The position numbers were made by a program, and so were the translations under genes. Below the pieces are notes generated by a model. It was not told where the DNA came from and searched no databases. It worked only from the letters and a program-made list of their open reading frames with translations. From the NCBI GenBank assembly GCA_947454665.1, contig CANGMU010000039.1, positions 1 to 13,847 on the forward strand: a stretch of 13,847 bases of DNA, given 5' to 3'. Origin of the DNA: Pseudomonadota bacterium (GTDB lineage: Bacteria > Pseudomonadota > Gammaproteobacteria > Steroidobacterales > Steroidobacteraceae). Of the stretch, positions 1 through 8,363 are shown piece by piece (positions within the stretch are counted from its first letter, which is position 1; each line of letters opens with the position of its first letter).

Positions 1-1014
1 GACCTCGAGCTGCCGAACCGCATCGTGATGGCCCCGCTGACCCGCACCCGCGCACCGAACCGTATACCGACGGCGCTGATGGCCGAGTACTACCGCCAGC
101 GCGCAAGCAGCGGCCTCATCATCACGGAAGCCACGGTCGTGTCACCGCAGGCCGCGGGCTATGCGAACACGCCGGGCATCTGGTCGGCCGAACAGGTCGA
201 GGCCTGGCGCGCCGTGACGCGCGCCGTGCATGAAGCGGGCGGGCGGATCGTGATGCAGCTGTGGCACGTGGGCCGCATCTCGCATCCCTCCCTGCTGGAC
301 GGCCGGCTGCCCTGGGCGCCGAGCGCCATCGCACCGAAAGGTCATGTATCGCTGATCCGCCCCGAGACGGCCTACGTCGTCCCGCATGCGATGACGCACG
401 AGGACATCGCGGCAGTCGTCGCGCAGTTCGGCATGGCGGCGCGCAACGCCAAGGACGCCGGTTTCGATGGCGTGGAACTGCATGGCGCCAACGGTTACCT
501 GCTCGACCAGTTCCTGCAGGACCACAGCAACCGGCGCACGGACGACTACGGCGGCGCCATCGCGAACCGCGCCCGCCTGATGCTGGAATGCACCGATGCC
601 GCGATCGCGGCCTTCGGCGCCGGCCGGGTGGGCATGCACCTTTCGCCGCGCGGCGATGCCCATGACATGGGCGACAGCGACCGGCTGGCGACCTTCGGCC
701 ACGTGGTGGAAGCCCTGGACCGACGCGGCATCGCCTTCATCTGCACCCGTGAGCGCGCCGGTGATGACCGGATCGGCCCGCGACTTCGGCCGCGCTTCCA
801 CGGCGCATGGATCGCCAACGAGGGCTATGACCTGGCCAGCAGCAACGCCGCGATCGCAGCAGGCGAGGCGGACGCCGTGGCCTTCGGGAAACTGTACATC
901 GCGAATCCGGACCTGGTCCGGCGTCTGCGCGAGGGCGCGGCCTTGAACGCTCCGGACTTCGGCACGTTCTATGGTGAAGGCGAAACGGGCTACACGGACT
1001 ACCCGACGCTCTAA
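1..1014 (+). CDS. Old yellow enzyme family NADH:flavin oxidoreductase (NemA-like alkene reductase), 5' end cut by window
   Basis: This is an FMN-dependent reductase of the old yellow enzyme family, which reduces activated C=C bonds, N-ethylmaleimide, nitro compounds and nitrate esters with NAD(P)H in the cytoplasm. The reading frame is open from base 1 (DLELPNRIVMAPLTRTRA), so the start lies upstream. Comparison with E. coli NemA suggests only some 10-20 residues are missing, so the internal GTG at 25 is not the start. Visible family signatures are the N-terminal NRIVMAPLTR strand, the AEYYRQRAS and GLIITEAT stretches, and HGANGYLLDQFLQ with the substrate-binding His (codon 481-483), Asn (490-492) and Tyr (496-498). 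They are followed by SNRRTDDYGG and the C-terminal FYGEGETGYTDYPTL. The usual AFGR of the FMN phosphate loop reads AFGK here. The family call is secure; the exact substrate cannot be read from sequence. The next gene follows on the same strand after 84 bp. Confidence 0.93.
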   Translation, partial: DLELPNRIVMAPLTRTRAPNRIPTALMAEYYRQRASSGLIITEATVVSPQAAGYANTPGIWSAEQVEAWRAVTRAVHEAGGRIVMQLWHVGRISHPSLLDGRLPWAPSAIAPKGHVSLIRPETAYVVPHAMTHEDIAAVVAQFGMAARNAKDAGFDGVELHGANGYLLDQFLQDHSNRRTDDYGGAIANRARLMLECTDAAIAAFGAGRVGMHLSPRGDAHDMGDSDRLATFGHVVEALDRRGIAFICTRERAGDDRIGPRLRPRFHGAWIANEGYDLASSNAAIAAGEADAVAFGKLYIANPDLVRRLREGAALNAPDFGTFYGEGETGYTDYPTL

Positions 1015-1034
1015 GCCCGCCCGCCGCACCATGC

Positions 1035-1079
1035 GGTTGCAACCTGCCCGTCATCGCCGCGACACAGCCGTTTCACGGC
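1035..1079. repeat. Two small inverted repeats between the flavin reductase and phoD
   Basis: The 84-bp gap between the two + strand genes holds a perfect 10-bp palindrome, GGTTGCAACC, at 1035-1044. It also holds a short hairpin with arms GCCGT and ACGGC around TTC at 1067-1079. The hairpin has no T-run after it, so it is not a convincing intrinsic terminator. Either could be an operator or chance; repeats this short are common in GC-rich DNA. Confidence 0.25.
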
Positions 1080-1098
1080 GACGGCGCAGCCTTGCGGC

Positions 1099-2571
1099 GT
1101 GCCAAAGGCCTCGACCTTCAGCCGCCGCCAGATGCTGGCCGCGACGGGAATGCTTGCCACACTGGGTTGGCGCGACCTGCTGCCGGCCGCAGAACCCGAG
1201 GATTTCCCCTTCCAGCATGGCGTCGCGAGCGGCGACCCACTGCCGGACCGCGTGATCCTGTGGACGCGCGTTACGCCCCAGCAAGCCACTGACGAACCGT
1301 CCGTACGCTGGTTCATCGCGCGTGACTCCCGCCTCACCCAGATCGTCGCCCGCGGTGAAGTCCGCGCCACCGCACTGCGTGACCACACGATCAAGATCGA
1401 TGCCACGGGGCTGGAGCCCGGCACGACGTACTACTACGGTTTCGAGACGCGCGGCGCGCGCTCGGCCATGGGACGCACGAAAACGCTGCCCGCCGGCACG
1501 GTGCGCCACGCGCGCCTGGCCTTTGCGTCCTGCGCGAACCTGCCCGCCGGCTTCTTCAACGCCTATGCCTGCGTCGCCCAGCGCGAGGACATCGACGCCG
1601 TGCTGCACCTGGGGGACTACCTCTACGAATTCGGCAATGGCGTCTACGGCGATGGCCGCAGGATCGCCCGCATACCGAGCCCCAACCGCGAGATCGTCTC
1701 GCTGGCCGACTACCGGACCCGCCATGCGCAGTACAAACGCGATGCGGACCTGCAGGCCGCGCACCGCCAGCATCCTTTCGTGTGCATCTGGGACGATCAC
1801 GAGATCGCGAACGACACCTGGCGCGATGGCGCGTCCAACCACGATCCGGAACAGGACGAAGGCGAGTGGTGGCTGCGCAGGCGCTCGGCGATCCGCGCCT
1901 ATCTGGAATGGATGCCGATCCGCGAACGCGCTGCCCCGGAGGAAGATCGCATCTATCGTCGCCTGCCCTTCGGTGATCTCGCGGACCTCATGCTGCTGGA
2001 TACACGGCTGCTCGACCCGGCCCGCAGCCTGCTGGGCGCCGAGCAGGAACAGTGGCTGGACGGCCAGCTGCGTCGCTCGCAGGCGCGTGGCGCACGCTGG
2101 CGCATCCTCAGCCAGCAGGTGATGCTCGCCCCGCTTTCCGCTGATGGCGGACGCAGCGTGCTGAACCTGGACCAGTGGGACGGCTATCCAGCGGCCCGGC
2201 AGCGGCTGTACCGCAACCTGCGCGACGCGAACATCGACAACCTGGTCGTGCTCCCCGGCGATGCCCATGCCTCGTTCGCGGCAGACCTGGATGCGACGAC
2301 CGGTGTGGAATTCGTGACGCCGGCGATCTCCTCGCCAGGCATCGAAGACGAGTCAGAGGCCGTGCAACTCACGCAGCGGCTGCAACGCGGCTCGCCCCAC
2401 CTGCAGTACATCGACCTGCACAGGCAGGGCTATGGCGTGCTCGACCTGACGCCCGACCGGGCGCTGGGCGAGATCTGGCACCTGGAAACGGTAGCGTCGT
2501 CCTCACGCACGCAATGGCTTGCTGCGGCCTTCGCCTGCGAAGCGGGCAGCCATCGGCTCCAGCGCAGCTGA
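1099..2571 (+). CDS. phoD: PhoD-like alkaline phosphatase/phosphodiesterase with Tat signal
   Basis: This is a secreted metallophosphoesterase of the PhoD family (490 aa), which cleaves phosphomono- and diesters outside the cytoplasm and usually serves phosphate scavenging. The GTG start at 1099 is chosen because it places a twin-arginine signal at the N-terminus (FSRRQMLAATG, Arg9-Arg10). The next in-frame ATG, at 1132, would remove the two arginines. The signal probably ends near residues 30-32 (LLPAAEP). After an N-terminal beta domain (about 35-130; ASGDPLPDRVILWTRVTP), the phosphoesterase domain shows the Fe/Ca ligands known from Bacillus PhoD: Cys145 (FASC), Asp173 and Tyr176 (LGDYLYEFG), the WDDHEIANDTW block (231-241), and Asp388 and His390 (PGDAHASF). 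All key residues are present, so the enzyme looks intact. No clear Shine-Dalgarno or Pho box was found. The gene converges on chpC, leaving 4 bp between stop codons. Confidence 0.93.
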   Translation: MPKASTFSRRQMLAATGMLATLGWRDLLPAAEPEDFPFQHGVASGDPLPDRVILWTRVTPQQATDEPSVRWFIARDSRLTQIVARGEVRATALRDHTIKIDATGLEPGTTYYYGFETRGARSAMGRTKTLPAGTVRHARLAFASCANLPAGFFNAYACVAQREDIDAVLHLGDYLYEFGNGVYGDGRRIARIPSPNREIVSLADYRTRHAQYKRDADLQAAHRQHPFVCIWDDHEIANDTWRDGASNHDPEQDEGEWWLRRRSAIRAYLEWMPIRERAAPEEDRIYRRLPFGDLADLMLLDTRLLDPARSLLGAEQEQWLDGQLRRSQARGARWRILSQQVMLAPLSADGGRSVLNLDQWDGYPAARQRLYRNLRDANIDNLVVLPGDAHASFAADLDATTGVEFVTPAISSPGIEDESEAVQLTQRLQRGSPHLQYIDLHRQGYGVLDLTPDRALGEIWHLETVASSSRTQWLAAAFACEAGSHRLQRS

Positions 2572-2575
2572 ACCG

Positions 2576-3052
2576 TCAGTCCTGCGGGACAGCCTTGAGG
2601 CCTTCTACCAGCATGGCCTCGACGGCTGCGAGGTCCGGCACGGCGGGTGTCTCATCGAGCAGGCGCACCTGGCAGAGCACCGGGGCCGGCAGTTCCGCGG
2701 CAGCCGGCACGGCCTGCAGCGCCTTGCGCGACACGCGGACCAACTGCGGATAACCCTGCGCCAGTATCGCGAAATAACCGCTCTCCACCTGCGGCGATAC
2801 CGCATGCAGGATCACGATGCGGGCACGGCTCGAGGCCGGGAGGACCTTGTTGCCACAGCAGCCCTCGAAAGACACGAGCGGCACATAGCGGCCGTTCCAG
2901 TTCACGATGCCCAGGTACCACGGCGGCCCATCCGCCGGATCCGACGGTGTGACATAGCCGATGACCTCGGCAACGCAGCTGCGCGGGATCACCAGCCGCT
3001 GGTCCGCCAGCGGAACCAGCAGACAATAGAGCTCTTCGTCGCGTTCGCTCAT
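2576..3052 (-). CDS. chpC: CheW-like adaptor of the Pil-Chp system (ChpC-like)
   Basis: This 158-aa protein is built of little more than one CheW-type domain. CheW-like proteins couple receptors to a CheA-type kinase. The domain shows YCLLVPLADQRLVIPRSCVAEVIG (about residues 9-32), then PWYLGIVNWNGRYVPLVSFEG (about 44-64). The IVILHAV strand and a C-terminal helix (VPDLAAVEAMLVEGL) follow. Its place as the last visible gene of the pil-chp operon, 13 bp after chpA, matches ChpC, a second CheW-like protein beside PilI in Pseudomonas and xanthomonads. The ATG at 3052 has a good Shine-Dalgarno (GAGGA, 3063-3067) that overlaps the chpA stop. There is no phosphotransfer or receiver motif. The CheW fold is confident; the ChpC name rests mainly on position. 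Confidence 0.88.
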   Translation of the reverse strand: MSERDEELYCLLVPLADQRLVIPRSCVAEVIGYVTPSDPADGPPWYLGIVNWNGRYVPLVSFEGCCGNKVLPASSRARIVILHAVSPQVESGYFAILAQGYPQLVRVSRKALQAVPAAAELPAPVLCQVRLLDETPAVPDLAAVEAMLVEGLKAVPQD

Positions 3053-3062
3053 GGCGTGACCG

Positions 3063-3067
3063 TCCTC
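3063..3067 (-). promoter_or_regulatory. Ribosome binding site of chpC overlapping the chpA stop codon
   Basis: On the minus strand TGAGGA contains both the chpA stop (TGA, 3066-3068) and the Shine-Dalgarno GAGGA, 10 nt before the chpC ATG at 3052. Ribosomes ending chpA would stand on the chpC initiation site, so translational coupling is likely. Confidence 0.65.
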
Positions 3068-6000
3068 AAGCGCCCAGGACCGGCACCGGCAGGCCCTGCG
3101 CCTGGAAGCGGCGCGTGACCAGCGGCTGGATCGCCTCGAGCAGCTGACCTTCCTGGTAGGGCTTGCCCAGATAGTCGTCCACGCCGAGCTCCATGGCGCG
3201 TGCGCGGTGCTTATCTCCCATGCGCGAGGTGATCATGATGATCGGCACGTCACGCGTGCGCGGATCGGACCGGACCTGCGTCGCCACTTCATAGCCATCC
3301 ATGCGCGGCATCTCGATGTCGAGCAGGATGACGTCGGGGACCATGTCCTGCATCAGGGCCATCGCATCGATGCCATCACGCGCCAGCACGACGCGCAGGC
3401 CATTGCGTTCCAGCAGGCGCTGGGTCACGCGGCGCACGGTGATGGAATCGTCGACCACGAGCACCGTCACGCGGCGTTCGGCGCGCGTCGCAGCCGCCGG
3501 CAAGGCCGCACGGCCCCGCCATTCCGCGCGGAGCAAGGCGCCGATGTCGAGGATGATCGCGACCCGACCATCGCCGAGGATGGTGGCGCCGGAGATACCG
3601 CGGATCGAGGCAATCTGCGGACCCACGCTCTTCACGACGATCTCGCGGCTGCCGATGAGTTCATCGGCCACGAGGCCGGTCGAGTGTTCGCCCGCGCGTA
3701 CGAGCACAACGGGCACCATGACATCCGGATCGGGCAGCGGCTGCGGCGTGGCGCCAACGAAGATGCTGAGCGGCTGCAGGCGATAGCGATAGCCATCCTT
3801 CACGAAAGGCGGCACGTCATCGCCCAGGTGCGCGGCGATCTCCCGCGCCGGCAGGCGAACGACGCCTTCCACGGTGGGCAACGGCAGCGCATAGCACTCT
3901 TCGCCGATGCGTACGACCAAGGCCTGGCTCACCGCCAGCGTGAACGGCAGGCGGATCGAGAAGGTCGACCCCTGGCCGGCGACGCTGGCCATGTTGAGGG
4001 AGCCGCCGAGTTTCTTGACCTCGGTTGCCACGACATCCATGCCTACGCCGCGGCCTGCGGCCTGCGTCACGGATCCCGCCGTCGAGAATCCCGGCTCCAG
4101 CACGAGCTGCAGCAAGGCCTCGTCCGACAGCTGCTGTGTCGGATGGATGAGGCCGGTGGCCACGCCCCTCGCGCGGATCGCGGCAAGGTCCATGCCGGCA
4201 CCGTCGTCAACGATGACGAGCGAGAACTCGCCGCCTTCGCGCTTGAGGTTCAGCGTGACCCGGCCTGTTGCCGGTTTGTCCTGGGCGATTCGCGCGGCGG
4301 GCGATTCGATGCCGTGCACGACGGCGTTGCGCAGCAGGTGTTCCAACGGCGGCAACATTCGCTCGAGCACCTGGCGGTCGAATTCGCCGGAGGCGCCTTC
4401 GATGACCAGCTCAACCTGCTTCTGCGTCTCGGCTGCGGTCTGGCGAACGATGCGCGTGAGACGTTGCACGTGGCGCTGGAAGGGCACCATGCGCGTGCGC
4501 ATGAGACCGTTCTGCATTTCAACGACCGCACGGCCCTGCTGCTGCAACAGGGCCTGCGCGTCCTTGGTCATCGATTCGAGCAGGCCCTGGATGCTGGCGA
4601 CGTCGCTCGCGGTCTCGGCGAGGCCGCGTGAAAACTGCTGGATCGAAGAATACCGATCAAGCTCGAGCGGATCGAAATCCGTGCGCTGCGTCGTCTCGTT
4701 CTCGTGTCGATGGAGTATCTGCGCCTCCGTCTCGATCTCGAGCTTGCGCAACTGGTCCTTGAGTCGCGTGACGGTTCGCGCCAATTCGCCGAGATTGAAG
4801 TCGATCGAGCCAAGCTGCTGCTCCACGCGCGCGCGACCGACGCTGACATCACCAGCGGTGTTGAGCAGCTGATCGAGCAGCTCCGGATCAACGCGCGCCA
4901 TCTCGACGCGCTCGACAACGGCCGGGATCGCCTCGCGCCCCGGCGGCGCCAGCAGGGTCGCAACGGACACCAGCGGCGGCTCGATGGCAATCGGCTCGAC
5001 CACAATGACGGGTTCGGCCTGGAAGACGTCGGGCTGTTCTGCGGCTTCGATCTGCGGGATGTCCGCGAAGGGCAGCGGATCAGCTCGCCAGACCGCCACA
5101 ACGGCGTTGAGCGGCGGCAGCACGACTGCGACAGGCGTTTCGAACTCCACCGGCGCGGCCGCCGCTTCGGCGACGGGTTCCGCGGCGACTGGCTCCGGCA
5201 TTGCCAGCGCTGCAGGCGTTGCGGCCTCTTCCGGCGGCACGCTGCCATCGACGCCCTGCAGGCGCGCGGTGATCGCGACGGCCGCGGGCACGGGTTCGCC
5301 GGCGACGACGAAGTCGCGCATGCGAGCGATTTCGTCGAGACCGGCCTGCAAGGCCTCGAAGGCCGGAGTACCCCAGGGCGCCAATCCCAGTTCGATACGC
5401 GTGATGAGCGATTCGACCTCATGGGCGAGGTCGCCCATCGTGAGAATACCTGCGAGGCGCGCGCCACCCTTCAGCGTGTGCAGCGGTCGCTTGAGCGCCT
5501 GGACTGCATCCTCGGGGACGGAAGCCGGCGTGATGGCGGCCATCGCCGACTGCATGCCCTCGAGCAGCTCCGTCGCTTCATCGGCGAATATCGACGCAAT
5601 CTCGGGCGAGTAATCGAAACTGGCGGGCGGGGGCGCAGGCGGTACGACTTCGACAGCGAGCTCCGGCGCCGTGGCCGCTGCAAGCCGCTGCTGCGAAATA
5701 CGGCGATCAAGCTCGGTGTCGGCGGCGGCAATACGATCCGCGAGCGGACCGATCGCCACGAAGAACCCGGTGGATTCGTCCAGGTGCCGGCTGACGGATT
5801 CCATCGCCGCCATGCAGTCGCCAACCAGCGCCAGCTCTTCGGGCGTCAGTTCCATGCCGGCGTCGAAGGCCTTGCGCAACCAGTGATCCAGCGGCTGCGC
5901 CAGCCGGATGCCATGACGCGCGTCGGCCATGCGTGAACTGCCGGCCAGCGTGTGGCATGCGCGATAGACCGGCTCGGGGATGAGCGTCGGCATCGCTTCA

Positions 6001-8363
6001 GCCAGCGCACGGGCCAGGAACTCACGCACGAGGGCGACATGGCTGTCCGTCTCGCGCGCGTAGATATCGCGCAGCTGGTAATCGGTGTCGTCCGCATCCA
6101 CCGATACCGACGGCGGCAACACGATCTCGGCGGTGGCCGGCCCATCCTGCGCGCTGGCTTCCGGCGCGGGCGCTTCTGACGGCGTCACAGGCTGCGAGCC
6201 CGCGGCCTGCAGCATCTCGTCCAGAGGGCGGCCAGCCGCAAGGGCGTTGGCACTCGCCGCGATGGCACCGATGTCCGAAGCCGGCACGGAGCCATCTGCC
6301 AGTTGCGCGACCAGTTCAGGCATGACGCGCACGGCTTCGCGCAGCGTCTCCAGAACGTCCGGCGACCGACCTATCGAACCTTCCAGCACGCGATTCAGGA
6401 GGTTCTCGATGGCCCAGGCGAATTCGTGCATCGCGCGGGCGCCTACGACCCGACCACTGCCCTTCAGGGTATGGAAGGAACGACGCGTCGTACGCAGGGA
6501 TTCCTGGTCGAGCGGGTTGTGGTCCCAGGCCACGAAGCACCTGGAAATGCGCTCGACTTCCTCGCGGGCCTCCTCGAGGAAGATGGCGAACAATTCCGGA
6601 TCCGTCTCGATGGCCGGCTCGACGCTGTGCGGCGCTGCGGGCATGGCACGCTGGGCTGCGACCGCCGGAGAGGAAGCCCGGGCCGCATCAAGGGCGGCAT
6701 CGGCGTTCTCGATCATGTACCACGGGTCGGAGCGGCCCGCCTGTACCGTCTCCATGTAGTACTCGAGGCTGACGATCGCGTCAGCCACCCATTCAAGCAA
6801 CGCGGGCGACGGCGTGAATTCGGGCTGCAGCAGCCTGGAGACTTCCTCGCCAATGCGGGCGCAAACTCCCACGGCGCGAGTCTTGCCGAGCATCATGAGA
6901 CCGGCTTCGATGCCGCGCAGGAGAACCTTGCTGACCTCTGCGCGCGCAGGCCCCACCAGGTCATGGATCACCAGTTCCTTGACCTGCGCGAGGTTCACGA
7001 GGCTCTCGCGCAGCACCGCGGCCTGCAGGTGCTGGAAATCCACATCCGCTGGTTCGCCACTCGAATTCGGCCGGCGCGGCATCACCGTGCCGACCAGTTC
7101 CTCGTCGAGGCGGTCTTCGACACCGATCAGTGCCGCTGCGATATCGACCAGCAAGCCCTCGGGCGGTTGTTCATGCGAAGCCAGCAAGGGCTCCAGGCAA
7201 TCGACCTGCTCCTGCACCACGAGCCGTTGCTGACCTAGCCCCAGCACGCCGAGCGTATCGCTGATCTTGCGCAACATTTCCAGCTGCGGCTCGAGCTCTT
7301 CCGGCGCGGAACCGCCGCGGCGCTGGTAGATGTCGAGCACGTCCTTGACCTTGGCAAGGTCCTCGCGGATCGCCGCGGCCACGGTGTGCATCAGCTTCAC
7401 CGAGGGCGCTGCGAGGTTCTCGCGCTCCTGCTCGATCGCATCGGTGGCCGGCAGCAGCTCGCCCAACCGGAAGGAGGCACGCACTGCGGTCACGCGCGGC
7501 CCCTGGGACGTGGCGCGTGCGACATAGAAGAGCAGGTTGTTCAGCAGTTCTTCGGGCGGAGCCTGCGCATAGCGTGCCTCATCCTCTTCCTGCAGGCGCC
7601 GCAACTCGCGGTCGCCCAGGCCGATGAGTCGTTTGATGGAAACGCCATCCTCGATACCTTGCGCACGCAGCGCCTCGACGACGGCACCGATCACCCACCA
7701 CAGCTGGAAGACAGACTGTGCGGTGGCTGCCTGTTCGATCTGCGCGGCCACTTCGGCCAGCAGCGCAAGGTTCTGGTCCGTGCGTTCTGCCCGGATCCAG
7801 CCCACGAGGCCCAACTGGAAACGCGGCCGCATTCTGCGGGCAAGATCAGCCATCGACACAGACTGTGCTTGCTGCTCGTCATGCGGGTTCGGCTGGCGGT
7901 CGGACTTGAGGTCCAGGACCATCAGCGTGCCTTCCGACAGCAGCGCAGCGCCGCGCACGGCGCGCAGGTCATTGAGCAGGGGCAGCAGCACGAGCGGCAT
8001 GTCGCGCCCGCCACCCAGCACGCGTTCGACGTAATTGGGGAGCTGCACCAGCGCACGCATCAGCGCCTCGAGCGATTCGGTCTGGTTGCGTCGCTCGCTC
8101 ACCGTAGTGGCGAGATAGCGCGCGACCTCCTCCATTTCCTCGGCCAGCAGGGCTCCGCCATACACCCCGACGACCTGCAACACCGAGCGAACGCGCCGCA
8201 GCTCCTCGGCACAGTGTCGGATCAGCGTCGCGTTCTCGGGCTGCTCTACGAAGGCCTCGATGGCGACGCGCGCCTCGCCCAGGCTGACGCCGATCTCGCG
8301 CGCGACGGCATCCAGAGCCTGGCTCGGGGCGGGCGGCGCGGCCTGCTCCGACAACTCAACCAT
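3066..8363 (-). CDS. chpA: Giant CheA-type hybrid histidine kinase of the type IV pilus chemosensory system (ChpA), compact form
   Basis: ChpA takes signals from PilJ through CheW adaptors and phosphorylates PilG and PilH. The start is the ATG at 8363 (MVELSEQAAPP; AAGGA at 8371-8375, spacing 7), giving 1765 aa; a longer frame to 8597 only shadows pilJ. The N-terminal ~570 residues resemble ChpA/FimL modules, with VGVYGGALLAEEMEEVARYL (about 66-85), ISDTLGVLGLGQQR and VLLRGIEAGLMMLG. Each aligns with the phosphotransfer helix but lacks the His. Three intact HPt domains follow: His631 (FHTLKGSGR), His804 (CHTLAGSSR) and His962 (LHTLKGGAR). A Pro/Ala/Glu-rich linker (about 1040-1150) leads to the dimerisation helices (from about 1155). 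The HATPase shows an N box at Asn1346-His1350, DDGAGMD at 1386-1392 and GRGVGMD at 1437-1443. A CheW-like regulatory domain (about 1480-1615) and a receiver (Asp1638, Asp1639, Asp1682, Thr1712, Lys1734) complete it. P. aeruginosa ChpA is about 2470 aa with eight phosphotransfer domains. The gene overlaps pilJ by 8 nt. Confidence 0.95.
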   Translation of the reverse strand: MVELSEQAAPPAPSQALDAVAREIGVSLGEARVAIEAFVEQPENATLIRHCAEELRRVRSVLQVVGVYGGALLAEEMEEVARYLATTVSERRNQTESLEALMRALVQLPNYVERVLGGGRDMPLVLLPLLNDLRAVRGAALLSEGTLMVLDLKSDRQPNPHDEQQAQSVSMADLARRMRPRFQLGLVGWIRAERTDQNLALLAEVAAQIEQAATAQSVFQLWWVIGAVVEALRAQGIEDGVSIKRLIGLGDRELRRLQEEDEARYAQAPPEELLNNLLFYVARATSQGPRVTAVRASFRLGELLPATDAIEQERENLAAPSVKLMHTVAAAIREDLAKVKDVLDIYQRRGGSAPEELEPQLEMLRKISDTLGVLGLGQQRLVVQEQVDCLEPLLASHEQPPEGLLVDIAAALIGVEDRLDEELVGTVMPRRPNSSGEPADVDFQHLQAAVLRESLVNLAQVKELVIHDLVGPARAEVSKVLLRGIEAGLMMLGKTRAVGVCARIGEEVSRLLQPEFTPSPALLEWVADAIVSLEYYMETVQAGRSDPWYMIENADAALDAARASSPAVAAQRAMPAAPHSVEPAIETDPELFAIFLEEAREEVERISRCFVAWDHNPLDQESLRTTRRSFHTLKGSGRVVGARAMHEFAWAIENLLNRVLEGSIGRSPDVLETLREAVRVMPELVAQLADGSVPASDIGAIAASANALAAGRPLDEMLQAAGSQPVTPSEAPAPEASAQDGPATAEIVLPPSVSVDADDTDYQLRDIYARETDSHVALVREFLARALAEAMPTLIPEPVYRACHTLAGSSRMADARHGIRLAQPLDHWLRKAFDAGMELTPEELALVGDCMAAMESVSRHLDESTGFFVAIGPLADRIAAADTELDRRISQQRLAAATAPELAVEVVPPAPPPASFDYSPEIASIFADEATELLEGMQSAMAAITPASVPEDAVQALKRPLHTLKGGARLAGILTMGDLAHEVESLITRIELGLAPWGTPAFEALQAGLDEIARMRDFVVAGEPVPAAVAITARLQGVDGSVPPEEAATPAALAMPEPVAAEPVAEAAAAPVEFETPVAVVLPPLNAVVAVWRADPLPFADIPQIEAAEQPDVFQAEPVIVVEPIAIEPPLVSVATLLAPPGREAIPAVVERVEMARVDPELLDQLLNTAGDVSVGRARVEQQLGSIDFNLGELARTVTRLKDQLRKLEIETEAQILHRHENETTQRTDFDPLELDRYSSIQQFSRGLAETASDVASIQGLLESMTKDAQALLQQQGRAVVEMQNGLMRTRMVPFQRHVQRLTRIVRQTAAETQKQVELVIEGASGEFDRQVLERMLPPLEHLLRNAVVHGIESPAARIAQDKPATGRVTLNLKREGGEFSLVIVDDGAGMDLAAIRARGVATGLIHPTQQLSDEALLQLVLEPGFSTAGSVTQAAGRGVGMDVVATEVKKLGGSLNMASVAGQGSTFSIRLPFTLAVSQALVVRIGEECYALPLPTVEGVVRLPAREIAAHLGDDVPPFVKDGYRYRLQPLSIFVGATPQPLPDPDVMVPVVLVRAGEHSTGLVADELIGSREIVVKSVGPQIASIRGISGATILGDGRVAIILDIGALLRAEWRGRAALPAAATRAERRVTVLVVDDSITVRRVTQRLLERNGLRVVLARDGIDAMALMQDMVPDVILLDIEMPRMDGYEVATQVRSDPRTRDVPIIMITSRMGDKHRARAMELGVDDYLGKPYQEGQLLEAIQPLVTRRFQAQGLPVPVLGA

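Noticed and set aside
1067..1079. Intrinsic terminator after the flavin reductase
   Set aside because: The stem is only five pairs and no T-run follows.
1051..2268. 405-codon open frame on the minus strand opposite phoD
   Set aside because: It has no recognisable domain, and the + strand PhoD carries all its metal ligands. The 142-1032 minus frame opposite the flavin reductase is rejected for the same reason.
3207..4631. Long open frame of 474 codons on the + strand opposite chpA
   Set aside because: It is Arg/His/Asp-rich with no family signature and lies wholly antisense to well-supported kinase domains. Long shadow frames are expected in GC-rich DNA. The same holds for + strand frames at 4704-5936, 6303-7238 and 7386-8441.
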